Shown here one piece after another: positions 21,220 through 31,498 of a stretch of 64,000 bases of DNA (the first letter of the stretch is position 1; each line of letters begins with the position of its first letter). Source of the stretch: Gymnothorax reevesii (Eukaryota > Chordata > Actinopteri > Anguilliformes > Muraenidae); NCBI GenBank assembly GCA_029721435.1, contig CM056584.1, forward strand, positions 13,787,739 to 13,851,738, read 5' to 3'. Under the pieces are notes generated by a model. That model worked only from the letters and a program-made list of their open reading frames with translations. It did no database searches and had not been told where the DNA came from. Position numbers and translations under genes: made by a program.

Positions 21220-22270
21220 AACAAGCCTGTTACCAAAAAAGTTTGGATGCTGTGTAAACTAGAAATACAAGGAATGCAATGATTTGTAAATCTCTTGAAC
21301 ACTAACTTTAATGGAAAATAGCACAAGCACAACATATCAAATGCTTAAACTACAAAATTTTATTGTTCTCTGAAAAATATCTCCTGATTTTGAATTTGAT
21401 TCAATTTTTCAAAAGAGTTGGGACAGGGGCAATAAAACACTGTAAAAGATGAAAGGTGCAAAAAAAAAAAAAAGTCAAAAGTAGACCTGGTGGAATACCT
21501 TGCTGCTAAATAGATTAATTGGAAACAGGTAAGTAACATGACTGGGAATAAAAATTCTTTCATTTATGCGTAAAAAATGGCAAGGGCCAAAATACTCTGA
21601 AAAACTGCAAGGGCAATGAGGTCAACAATTTAAGGATAATGTTCCTCAGCGTAAAACAAAATAATTCAGTTGAAATCATTTCTTGGGCTTTGGACCACTT
21701 CTGTTAACCACTGTTACTGTACAGTTTGTTGCTGCATCCACAAGTGCACATTAAAATTGCCTTGTAAAGTTTAAACCATAAACAAACAAGATACAGAAAT
21801 GCTGTCACCCTCTCTTGGCCGAAGCTCGTTTCACATGGACAGAGGCAACGTGGTAAACTGTCCTGTGGTCCGACCAATCAAATTGTGCATTTCTTTTTTT
21901 AGAAATCATGGCTGCTGCATGCTCCAGGCAAAGAAGGAAAGGGACCATCAAACTTGATGAATGCACAGTTCAAAACCCAGCATCAGGGATGGTGTGTATT
22001 AGTCTGCATTGGGTGTGTATTCGTGCACGTAGCATGTTTAACCTCTACAGCTGTGAACACACCACTAATGCTGAACAATATATGCAGGTTTTGGAGCAAC
22101 ATTTACTGCCACCAGACATCGTTTTCAGGGGAGGCCTGGCTTATTTCAGTAAAATATGGCCAAACACCACATTCTGGACATATAACAACAGCATTGTTTC
22201 CTAGTGAGAGTCTGGAAGCGAAACTGCAACTTAATATTGGCTCCGTAATTTAAAGTGAAGTTAAATCTCA
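21220..22270 (+). mobile_element. Decayed Tc1/mariner-like copy
   Basis: Starts with AAAAAAGTTTGGATG and includes AAAAGAGTTGGGACAGGGGC, close to motifs in the copies at 23300-24889 and 34581-36152. Bases 21908-22204 encode a ruined transposase segment parallel to the one at 24141-24404 (both include QNPAS/QKPAS and an EQYM/ERYI stretch). The ends are worn and no target duplication is visible. Confidence 0.5.
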
Positions 22271-22332
22271 CCCAAGTTAAATTTAGTGTTTAAGTTTGAA
22301 GTAATAAACATCGACATTATTTTTGGAGCAGA

Positions 22333-22690
22333 AATTTGGGTGGCACGGCAGTTAGCATGACTGCCTCACAGCAAGAAGGTCATGGGTTTGAATCCGGCCT
22401 GGGGCCTTTCTGTGTGGAGTTCGCATGTTCTCCCCGTGTTTGTGTGGGTTTCCCCCACCCACAAAAACATGCAGTATAGGGACACTCCTGTATGGCTGTG
22501 TGCGAATATTTGATGGTGGTTGGAGGGGCCGTAGGCGCATACTTGTAGCCACGCTTCCGTCAGCCTGCCCCAGGGCAGCTGTGGCTACAAAAACATAGTT
22601 TACCACCATCAGAGCGTGAATGTGTGAGTGAATGAATAATGTATCCATTGTGAAGTGTCTTTGAGTGCCCAGAAAAGTGCTATATAAAAC
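22333..22690 (+). repeat. tRNA-headed SINE, plus orientation
   Basis: Begins GGTGGCACGGCAGTTAGCAT (A-box area) and continues to GGGTTTGAATCC (B-box of RNA polymerase III promoters). The shared fish SINE body follows (TGTGTGGAGTTCGCATGTTC). It ends in a tail with TATTATTAAG. No coding sequence. Confidence 0.8.
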
Positions 22691-22708
22691 TGATGCATTA
22701 TTATTAAG

Positions 22709-23113
22709 TTACAAAAGAATCCTGTGGTCGTTATGAAACGAAGCGGCTTTCTTCAGTTGATGCACATCAGTTTCACACGTTACCAGCCTGTCTAATTTCC
22801 TTTTCATTGTCATCGTATCTAGTATTTGCTTGTCTTTCCGGCATATGATGCACTCGTTCGAAAAAATGTGTTTTGAACGTTTTTCGCCTGATTTAGTTGA
22901 TGAAGACACAATGTCTGACCTTAAAATCGGCTCTGACCGCTTTGGAGGAGGTTCATTGCCCAGTGATGATGAGGAATTCTGCCCTGAAGGTGGAAAACGG
23001 TCATTTTCCTTTTGTTTGACACCCTGCTCTATCCGCTTTTTATCGATGATCTTCTGGTTGCATTTCATGTGATAGTACATGGCATGATGGCAGAGGCTAT
23101 CACATTTCAAAGC
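22709..23113 (-). CDS. Cys/His-rich ORF, unrecognised, probably repeat-borne
   Basis: A 134-codon frame bounded by a stop just upstream of 23113. It holds two Cys/His clusters (LKCDSLCHHAMYYHMKC near the start and CIICRKDKQ at about residue 88) separated by a Ser/Pro/Lys-rich linker. The spacing suggests zinc binding, and similar Cys/His patterns occur in proteins found near fish transposons. No ATG precedes the first cluster, so it is a fragment or an exon. Neither splice edge is convincing. It lies between a SINE and a Tc1-like copy. Confidence 0.35.
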   Translation of the reverse strand, partial: ALKCDSLCHHAMYYHMKCNQKIIDKKRIEQGVKQKENDRFPPSGQNSSSSLGNEPPPKRSEPILRSDIVSSSTKSGEKRSKHIFSNECIICRKDKQILDTMTMKRKLDRLVTCETDVHQLKKAASFHNDHRILL

Positions 23114-23299
23114 TCACACTCGATTCCATCCAGCAGTTTCCGTGCCTGTATACAACGGCATAATTTGGCCCAGGATGCCTCAGTGAATGGTACAATGAGG
23201 CAGTTTTCTGTCTCCAGTACATGGCAAACACATTCAACCATAGTGGGGTGCATTCCACAAAAGTTTCACAGTGAATGGGTCAAACTATGTAGAACCTTC

Positions 23300-24889
23300 A
23301 TTCTGAAATAGTTGGGGCGAAGTGTAAATCAAGTCAAAATGTAATGACTTTCAGTTCACATGAGCCAGTATGTTATTTACAATAGAACATAAAGAACATT
23401 TCAAGTATTGAAACTGACATTTTACATTTTTATCCACAAAATGAGCATCATTTCAAATTTAATGGCTGCAAAAGGTCTCAAAAAAGTTGGGACACAAACA
23501 AAAAATGGGTGATAAAGCAATTAATATTTTTGAGAATCAGCTGAAAGAATATTTAGCAAGTTATTAAGTTAACTGGCATCAGGTGTGTAACATGATTGGC
23601 TATAAAAGGGATGTCTTATAGAGGCTGAGTCTCTCAGAAGTAAAGATGGCCTGAGACTCTCCAACCTATGAAGCCTTGCGTAAAAAAAAAATTGTGGAAT
23701 ACTTTGAAAACAATGTTCCTCAACATCAAATTGCAAAGGCTTTGAAGGTTTCATCATCGACAGAGCATAACATCATCAAAAGATTCAAAGAAACTGGAAA
23801 AATCTCTCTGTCTAAGGGACAAGGCCGATGACCTTTACTGGATGCCCATGATCTTCAGGCCCTCAGATGCCACTGCATCACTCACATGCATGATTCTGTC
23901 ATTGACATTACTAAATAGGCCCAGGAATGCATAAAGAAACCACTGTCTGTAAACACAGGCTGCTGTGCCATCCTCAGATGCCACCTAAATTTCTGGTATC
24001 ATGCAAAAAGGAAGCTATTGTTGAGCATGATCCAGAAGCGCCGCTGTGTTCTGTGGGCCAAGGCTCATTTAAAATGGACTGTAGCAAAGTGGCAAAGTGT
24101 CCTGTGGTTAGCCGAGTCCAAATTTGACATTCTTGTTGGAAATCATGGGCGTCGTGTCCTCCGGGCTAAAGAGGAGAAAGACCACCCCTCCTGTTATCAG
24201 CCTTCAGTTCAAAAGCCAGCATCTCTGATGGTATGGGGATGCATTAGTGCATATGGTGTGGGACACTTGCGCGTTTTAAAAAGCAACATGAATGCTGAAA
24301 GGTATATAAAGGTTCATAAGGGCAACATATACTCCCCTCCAGACGTCATCTATTCCAAGGAAGGCCTTGTGTATTTCAGCAGGACAATTCAAAACCACAT
24401 AATGTAGCTATTACAACAGCATGGCTTCGTAGAAGAGTCAGTGTGCTGAAGTGGCCAGCCTGCAGTTCTGATCTTTCACCGATTGAGAACATTTGGTGCA
24501 TAATTAAACGAAAAGTCTGTCAAAGGAGACCCAAAACTTTCCAGCAGCTCAAAGCCTGTACTAAATAAGAGTGGGATCAAATTCCAATGGCTTAATTAAA
24601 AAAACTTGAGTGGAGCCCAGACGCCTCCACTCCGTGTTAAAAAGAAGAGGGGATGCTACACCATGGTAAACAGGCCCCTGTCCAAACTTTTTTGAAACCT
24701 GTAGCAGCCATCAAATTTGTAATGGGCTCATTTTGTGGATAAAATTGTAAAATTTCTCAGTTTCTACATTTGCTATGTTATCTCTGTTCTATTGTGAATA
24801 AAATACTGGCTGGTGTGATCTGAAAGTCATTGCGTTTTTATTTCATTCACAATTTACACTTTGTCCCAACTATTTCGGTATTGGGGTTG
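23300..24889 (+). mobile_element. Tc1/mariner-like transposon, plus orientation, inactive
   Basis: The right end reads inverted CAACCCCAATACCG with TA beyond (24890-24891). The left end keeps the matching GAAATAGTTGGGGCGAAGTG but has lost the outermost bases. A transposase remnant runs along the plus strand: helix-turn-helix part near 23680-23830, then [13 protein letters not shown] at about 24145, [14 protein letters not shown] at about 24235, and DLSPIENIW near 24472 (the last catalytic acid region). Several stops and frame shifts make it dead. Confidence 0.8.
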
Positions 24890-24891
24890 TA

Positions 24892-27160
24892 ACTTAGCAT
24901 CTGTGCTATTGGAAAGCGCTCGGCATTTTGATTGTACGGAAGAAAATGGCCTTGCTGTTATCTGATAGGTCAATTTTACACTGCACCCATGGCAACGAAC
25001 GAAACAAATTTGCTGAGTTTAAGTACAACTGGTTAACGAACATGAGCAAAGTAAAGCTTTTTCGTTTTCGTGTTATTTCATCATATTTTTGATTTTTAAA
25101 AAAATGAAGAGGCCTACTCTTCACTTTTTTGACAGGAGCTCTTTGAAACGATATCGGGGTTTGGCCCATGGCGTAAACAGTATCTTTGAATTACGAAAAT
25201 GCTCCTTCGACTGGGTACAAAAAGCGCACCTCCGCGCAACATTGGTTGCGTCACAATACTTCAACCACAGCCAATAAAACAGGCGAAAATGCTTTATGTT
25301 CAGTGGGATTGGTTTGTGCCCAAATAAAAGAGGAGTGCGATTTGCAAGCGACATCCTAAATGTCGATAAACGTGTTCTGTAGTGATTAGCGTCAGTAACT
25401 CAGCTACACTACTTCAAAGCCAGTCAATGCTGTCCTGCCACAAACACGCTGACCTGCACCTCCCGTCAACAAAATGAAACGCGATTCCCCGCCCCCGGTC
25501 AACAAAATGAAAACGTCTCAAGCCCCCCAGTATGTTCTAAATCCTTCCCTACCTTGACATTGTTCTGAAAAAATGCAGTTCAAATTCAAAATTAAGAGGT
25601 GGTGGATTATGGAAGTTGCCGCAGGTAGAGGCATCATTTCCCAAACCTACACAATGGAGTCTGAGCGGATCGAGTTTCTGTGTAAAACATTTCAAGCTGA
25701 ATTATTTGCAGAAGTTGGTTAGAAGAACCTATTATGATATAAAAAGTCTCGGAATAACAAAACAGTACATTGTATTGCGCTTTAAATACAAAACATACTG
25801 TGGTTTTATCCATTTCAAAAATTGCCTCTACAAACTCTTTGGGGACGTTACAAATAGACTAACAGAACTAGCAAGCCCCCACTGAAGTTTCAGATTCCAT
25901 TGCGCCCTCTCATTGCAAGAAAGCGACTGGGGGTCCTGTTTTAAACTACATTTAGAACTCCTGACAACTGTACACTGCAAGTGGAGCATTCCTGCGCCTT
26001 AATGACAACACACAACAACTACTACTGCCGCTCGAAGACAAAAGAACATTTTAGTAAGTAAATTTTCACCAGGTTTTTTTTTTCTTTCTTTGCTTATGTG
26101 ATAAAAGAAGCTGGAAAATTAGAATCTACTGGTGCGGGTATCCACCCTGCAACAACTTTTCCACCATCTGTCCTCACCTTACCCTCTGGGCAGAGTGAAA
26201 GTCTCTGAAGCTTTGATACAGTCGAACCATTTGTGTTGGTTGCAGTTTTGGTGTCATGAAGCATGAGACACCTGTGTCTGGCTTAATCTCCTGCTGAATA
26301 AATATGCCAGTCATTGCTCTTTGCAGCACTAATTGATTGAAATGTGAAACACTTCAAATCAAATATTAATGCTTGAATATTCTTAATCTACAGTCAACTC
26401 AAATGGAAATTAAGTCATTATCGACTCACCCCATACGAGTTTAAAGTGAAGTTTGTCCCTGCACAACACAGTGGGAGGATGCCAGCACAACTCAGTAGCA
26501 GCCTTCACCTAAATTACCGAAGTCACTGGACTGTTGTTGTCCATTAGAATTTAGCTAAAAATAACTATAATTTTTTTTCCATACAGCCCCGGTAGCGTTT
26601 TCCAATTCTCTTAAAGCTGCACGATTGCACAGTGACTGGAAAAGACATGTATTACTCAATATCACCGCATTTTATAAAGGCCCATACATTTCAAATTCAC
26701 GCAGGGGATATTTAATGTAAATTTTGCATCATCATAATTTCAAAGAGATCTGCTGCTAGACCTAGCCTAAATAAATCTGTCAAAAAATATGAATTCATTC
26801 TGTGAGTTACACTATCACAAGTATGCAGATCTAATCAATTGCTTCAGTGTAGTGTCTCGACACGCTATAAAAAATACGTATAAAGGACCTGGTTTAAATC
26901 CGATCTTCAACAAGCCCAGGAAAACAATTTCGTCCAGAAATTTTGTCCCACTGCTAACTACAAAATTATTAAAATGGCATAAAATGCCTGTCATAGGCAC
27001 TCTTTTGAACAATTTGAGTTTGCTTTGAGAACCATATGATACAGCATGGGGCGACAGGGAGGCAGCACTGCGGTTAAAACTGAGACATACCTGCAGTATT
27101 TACATGCTTCATTTATGGCGCTTAACTAATTAAGGAGTAATTTTACCTCCTTTCATGACT
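24892..27160. other. Intergenic stretch between the two host genes
   Basis: About 2.3 kb upstream of the unrecognised gene and downstream of tmc6. Only short ORFs without known motifs (for example 25616-25885 plus, 26789-27028 plus). No clear repeats were found by eye. Confidence 0.4.
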
Positions 27161-27164
27161 CAAG

Positions 27165-28720
27165 GTGCGTTTACAGGCGCTCGACTACGCAGCAACGACA
27201 TTTTTAAAAAAATGCTATATATGTTTTCCCATAGGGGTATTTACAAGCGCGCGACGACGACTACACTACGAGACAAAAAAAACCCTGATTGCTCGGTGGG
27301 GCATTCCAGATCGTTGTTGCGCAACTAAAACAGGGGATTCCCAGCATTAAATGTCACTTACAGTGAGACAACACGTGCTTTCTGGGAAATTTACCCAAAA
27401 AAATATCCCAAAAAGGAGTTATCAGCGTTTAGGATGTGGAACGCCTGGTCGAATTAGTACGAAAAAATACCTTCATCTACGACTGCACTCGATCTAATTA
27501 TATGGACGTTGTAAAATTGCATTGCAAGTAGTGCTGGGATGCGATTAAAAAAATTAATCTAATTAATTAGAGGCTTTGTAATTAATTAATCTCGATTAAT
27601 TGCATTTTTTATCAAATAGCAATATTTGACACAATAAGCAAAGTTTTTCAATTCAAATAAATTTTGGTTGACAACTGAATCAATGAATAGACATATATGT
27701 GAACTTAAACAAAAATGTTTATTTTTTCATCTATATTTATCTGTGCATTTTCCACCTGTCTTCACAGAAAAGTGCAAACTCAAAGTGCAATTAAAGCCAT
27801 TATATTGAGGGTTTGGAGTGCAATAGTTATCTGTCCATTTTAGAGGTTTTGAGAAAAATAGATTTTTAGGTAAATGATCTATTAAATCAGGTACATCATT
27901 TTTATGCCAGTCACTCTTTTACTGCTTGGTTCAGAAGTAAACTGAACATGCAAGTTTTCTTAAGTGTGGAACTGTGACATCATGGCCAAAATTGCCAAAA
28001 TGGACGTCACCTCCGTGCTCCAACAATTCCAGCACTTGATGTGACATAACACAATGGCGATAGATTGAAGTTAAGCTTGTTTGCAATGATAGACAGATGA
28101 CTCAGTAATACTATTCATGTTTATTAATCAAAATGTCAATGTTTAACTCATTTAAGCAGATTTTGATGGACATACCACAAAACGACAATGTGAATTCTGT
28201 TTAAAGCTGAAGCGCATGGACATATAATTATTGTGCTTCAATTATAATTAGCTGATAGAAATGTGTGACAGGTGGTAAAAATCTCAAAATTTGGACATAT
28301 CACCATTGTGCTCCAAACAGTGGAAATTCAACATTTTATGAGTTTAGGTGAATTATCGCCACCTACCGGGCTGAAGTGTGTGCATCAGTGTTACCGGCGT
28401 GCCAGAAATTAGAGAACTGAGAAAGGTGCGATTTAACGCGTTATTTTTTCTGTAATGAATTAATCGAAATTAACGCGTTAAAGTCCCAGTCCTAATTACA
28501 AGCTATGCCGCAATTCCAGTCACAATAATGTCCTCAGCCAACCAACATACTAGTGTTGAATGGACTAGTGCCATGATGGAAGTGCCCGAGGACTCCCGGC
28601 CCAAACCAAAAATTAGTTGTCCTGTGTAGTCGTGGCTGCATCTCAACAAACACACCTAGCGACAAAAATATTTTTTGTCGCATAGTCGTAGCCGCGCAGT
28701 CAAGCGCCAGTAAATGCAGC
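27165..28720. repeat. Inverted pair of a GCGCTCGAC-type repeat end
   Basis: Bases 27165-27205 (GTGCGTTTACAGGCGCTCGA then CTACGCAGC) match, inverted, 28680-28720 with some mismatches. They bracket the 27530-28493 element. The similarity of the right copy to 31670-31815 extends past the inverted part, so these may be dispersed repeat pieces and not true element ends. Confidence 0.5.
27530..28493. mobile_element. Inverted-repeat DNA element (GATTAAT / ACGCGTTAA ends)
   Basis: The left end GTGCTGGGATGCGATTAA and the right end, inverted, GGACTGGGACTTTAACGCGT are imperfect mirror images, each next to TA. The interior is AT-rich with no useful ORF, so it is non-autonomous. Such ends are common in fish genomes; I do not assign a family. 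Confidence 0.55.
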
Positions 28721-28815
28721 TTCAGAGGAACATTCACATGTCTGATGATGGACCTGCATGCGTAGAAAAGTGGACCTAGATTGCACATCATTTTTTCAGA
28801 AATTTTGAAACAATA
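28660..28815 (+). repeat. Dispersed repeat block, copy 1 (second at 31665-31815)
   Basis: Shares GTCGCATAGTCGTAGCCG, GCGCCAGTAAATGCAGCTTC and ACATTCACATGTCTGAT with 31665-31815 in the same orientation, about 3 kb apart. Confidence 0.7.
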
Positions 28816-28965
28816 TGGCCATGTCTTCGTGGAAACCCAATGCCAGTTGTCTTTTACTGATTGTGAGGAGTTAAACTGCAAGGACAACATGCATCAGCGC
28901 TCCTCTCTAGCAAAACATCATCGCCCTGCTATTCCTAAAACAAAATGCATATGCATGTCCTACCG

Positions 28966-29448
28966 AAGTATGAAGGTACATTTGTGTCTTTATTAATCAA
29001 TAAAAATAAAAAAAAAAGTTACATCAACCAAAAAACATATTTTCAATCATAAAAAACCTTTTCAATTAAAGAATAAAAAGTGTTTGAATGCAAAAATTGA
29101 GACCCAAAAAAATTGCATTTGAACACTGTTTCTTTTATTGTAAAGGTTTTAATTGAAAATATTTCTTTTGGTTGAAGCAACTTTTTTTTTGTTCCATGTT
29201 ATGGGTAGGACATTTGTGTCTTTATTATTCAATCTCAAAAAATATCACTTCAATCAAAAAATATGTTTTCAATCAAAGAAAAAAGTGTTCAGATGAATTT
29301 TTTTTGGGCCTCAATTTTATTTTTGAATTCAAACACTTTTTTTCTTTAATTGAAAAGGTTTTTTATGATTGAAAATATGTTTTTTGGTTGAAGCAACTTT
29401 TTTTTGGATTGAATAATAAAGACACAAATGTACCTTCATACTGAAGTA
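28966..29448. mobile_element. Long foldback (palindromic) element
   Basis: The left end AGTATGAAGGTACATTTGTG is exactly inverted at the right end (29424-29446), and the pairing continues inward through CTTTATTAATCAAT, TCAACCAAAAAACATATTTT and CCTTTTCAATTAAAG on the left against their inverses on the right. A second, internal pair near 29205-29290 repeats the CATTTGTGTCTTTATT motif. Nearly the whole 480 bp can fold into a hairpin. No coding capacity. Confidence 0.8.
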
Positions 29449-29586
29449 GCTGCAGGTAAAAAGCATTGATGTCAAGTTGAATATGTTCTAGTAATGAGTC
29501 ATGTTTTGTGCTGAAGAATGTTTCACATGCATATATCGCAACAATATGTGGCTGTAGATTCCCAGTAGGGTGAGGGGTCCGTGTTA

Positions 29587-29961
29587 TTATAGTACATTAG
29601 CAATATACTGTGACAATGCGAGAAAATCACTATAAGACGTTTGTGTCATCATCATCCAGCAGCAGAGCGAAGGTGGCGTTGGGTGGAGTAGCAAGTGTAC
29701 CACTGCACCACTTCCTCCTTCATGACTTCCCCTGCGTTGCTTCAGCAGTGCAGTTACTGATGGAACAGAGACACTGGAACCGAAAGCAAAGACACAGGAA
29801 GCTGTGCCCATCACATCTGGGGTCTCACGCTGAGCTGAGGTTTTTGTGGGAGTGTATACATCACTTGTATCACTGTGGTATTCGGCCAAGCCGCTAAACC
29901 AATGGTCATTGGTAAGTATCTTTTCCTTCCTCGGAAAACTCTTGTGAATGTGCATGTTCAT
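29587..29961 (-). CDS. Unrecognised 124-codon ORF between the host genes
   Basis: An open frame beginning MNMHIHKSFPRKEK, with DTSDVYTPTKTSAQRETPD, then a hydrophobic tail. No domain, no good acceptor or donor on the minus strand, and no partner exon found. On the opposite strand a consensus donor (ATTG|GTAAGT at 29910) lies within it. It could be chance, a retrocopy fragment, or part of a transcript on either strand. Confidence 0.2.
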   Translation of the reverse strand: MNMHIHKSFPRKEKILTNDHWFSGLAEYHSDTSDVYTPTKTSAQRETPDVMGTASCVFAFGSSVSVPSVTALLKQRRGSHEGGSGAVVHLLLHPTPPSLCCWMMMTQTSYSDFLALSQYIANVL

Positions 29962-31381
29962 TTTTTGCCATTTAGTTACAAAAATGTGTCATAATTTCAA
30001 AGCCCAATTAGTCAAATACAGCACAATCATAGGTCACACTACATTTTTTAAACATATACATTTAACGCAAAACACACGAGAACAAAATGGGCCAACTTCA
30101 GTGCGCTAAGCCGGAGTAATGCATTTCTGTGGTATAAGGGGTGTAAGAACTGAGATTTATGACCCAAAGGTGACCAAACTAATACTGGAACATTGATGCA
30201 AAAATGAAGACTTGAAAAACCGTCACAGTTATAATGAAGTTCTGCAGTCAATTAGTTCATGACTGTAGATTAAACTCCAGATAAGTACACAAGAATTGAC
30301 TCACAATGAAAATGAACTGAGACACAAATACAGCATGTAAATTACTGCCTAGAACTGAACCCAACCATTATGCTACACACAAGCACATGAAGAGGCAGAT
30401 AATACTGTTATAATACTTGATGGCTGAGGAGTCAATGGATTTTGACAAAGATTCAAAGACTTTTGGGCCCTTGTTACTGCTCTGCAGATTTTGTGCCACT
30501 TGAAAACTCACATGCAGATGCCTTTGCTCTGCATTTTAACCTCTTTATTCTGGGCCACATGGCGTCCATACTTCTCACAGAGGTAAACAGTCTAGTTGGC
30601 TGGCCACAATGCATCTTAAGTCTTTCCATCGAAGCTCTGTTATTTCTGTTTGAAATCTTACGTCCGCCGTGCGTCCAGAGCACGATGGGACAGTGTGAGA
30701 GAATAAATTTTCTGCTTTGACTGCAGCAAAAATTCTCATTGTACCATCAATGCTCAGTCACTCAAAATGAGTTTTTTTATTTAATTTTATCCAGGGCCTG
30801 TAACATGGCTGAATGCATCAGGTTCATAAAAATGCTGGCATCTTTGTGCAGTAATTGGGATCAATGGCATAAACTAGGCTTCCTGTCCCAAAATGCTTGA
30901 ATCAATGAAAATGATGATTGTTGTTTAATTCTGGTGCAACTGCCTTTCTCCTCGTGGAGATGAATTGGATCTGCAGTGGCATTAATCCATACTGGAGTCC
31001 TGCAATTCACAGAATAGATTTATGAACATATATCATCATCAAACAATTGTAAAAATACTGAATAAACAAGTACAACAACCTTCAGTAAGCAAGCAGAACA
31101 CATAAAGGGTGCGCACAGGTGTGTGTGGGTGTGTGTGTGTGTGTGTGTGAGTGAGACTGTCTTGACCTTTCACACTGGCTGACATTAGAAACCTTTAAAA
31201 CATAAAAGCTTCTACAAGACACAACAGAAAAACAGTAGAAAGCTTCAAAAGAGAGTAACAAAGCAACATATTTCAGCTTCAGTGGAAAACTAGTTCTCAA
31301 CTGAAGGTGATTTTGAAATTCTCGTCACGGGGGACAAAGCACAGCATAGCAATGAACAAATTACTGCCCAGTCAAAATAAA
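29962..31381 (-). other. Probable tmc6 3' UTR and downstream sequence
   Basis: Follows the tmc6 stop codon on the minus strand. A candidate polyadenylation signal AATAAA (reverse strand) lies at 30781-30776, about 600 bp past the stop. A (GT)n microsatellite occupies 31119-31152. The transcript end is inferred; other AATAAA-like hexamers occur. Confidence 0.4.
31119..31152. repeat. (GT)n microsatellite in the tmc6 3' region
   Basis: A run of GT dinucleotides with few interruptions, transcribed as (AC)n in tmc6 sense if it lies within the 3' UTR. Confidence 0.85.
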
Positions 31382-31498
31382 TTAATTCAGTGTCATCACC
31401 TCGCTGCTCCTCAGCTCCCATCTCACAGAGGAGGCGAGGCGTTTCTCCTCATGGGCCATCTGTAATTTGCTGATGAGGAACTTCTTATCCTGCCCCTC
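31382..31498 (-). CDS. tmc6: tmc6 coding exon 19 with stop
   Basis: [20 protein letters not shown], then a short divergent tail and TAA at 31384-31382. Acceptor GTGATCAG. Confidence 0.92.
   Translation of the reverse strand, partial: EGQDKKFLISKLQMAHEEKRLASSVRWELRSSEVMTLN

Noticed and set aside
22333..22420. Possible tRNA gene
   Set aside because: A- and B-box are present but the cloverleaf is degenerate and it continues into a SINE body.
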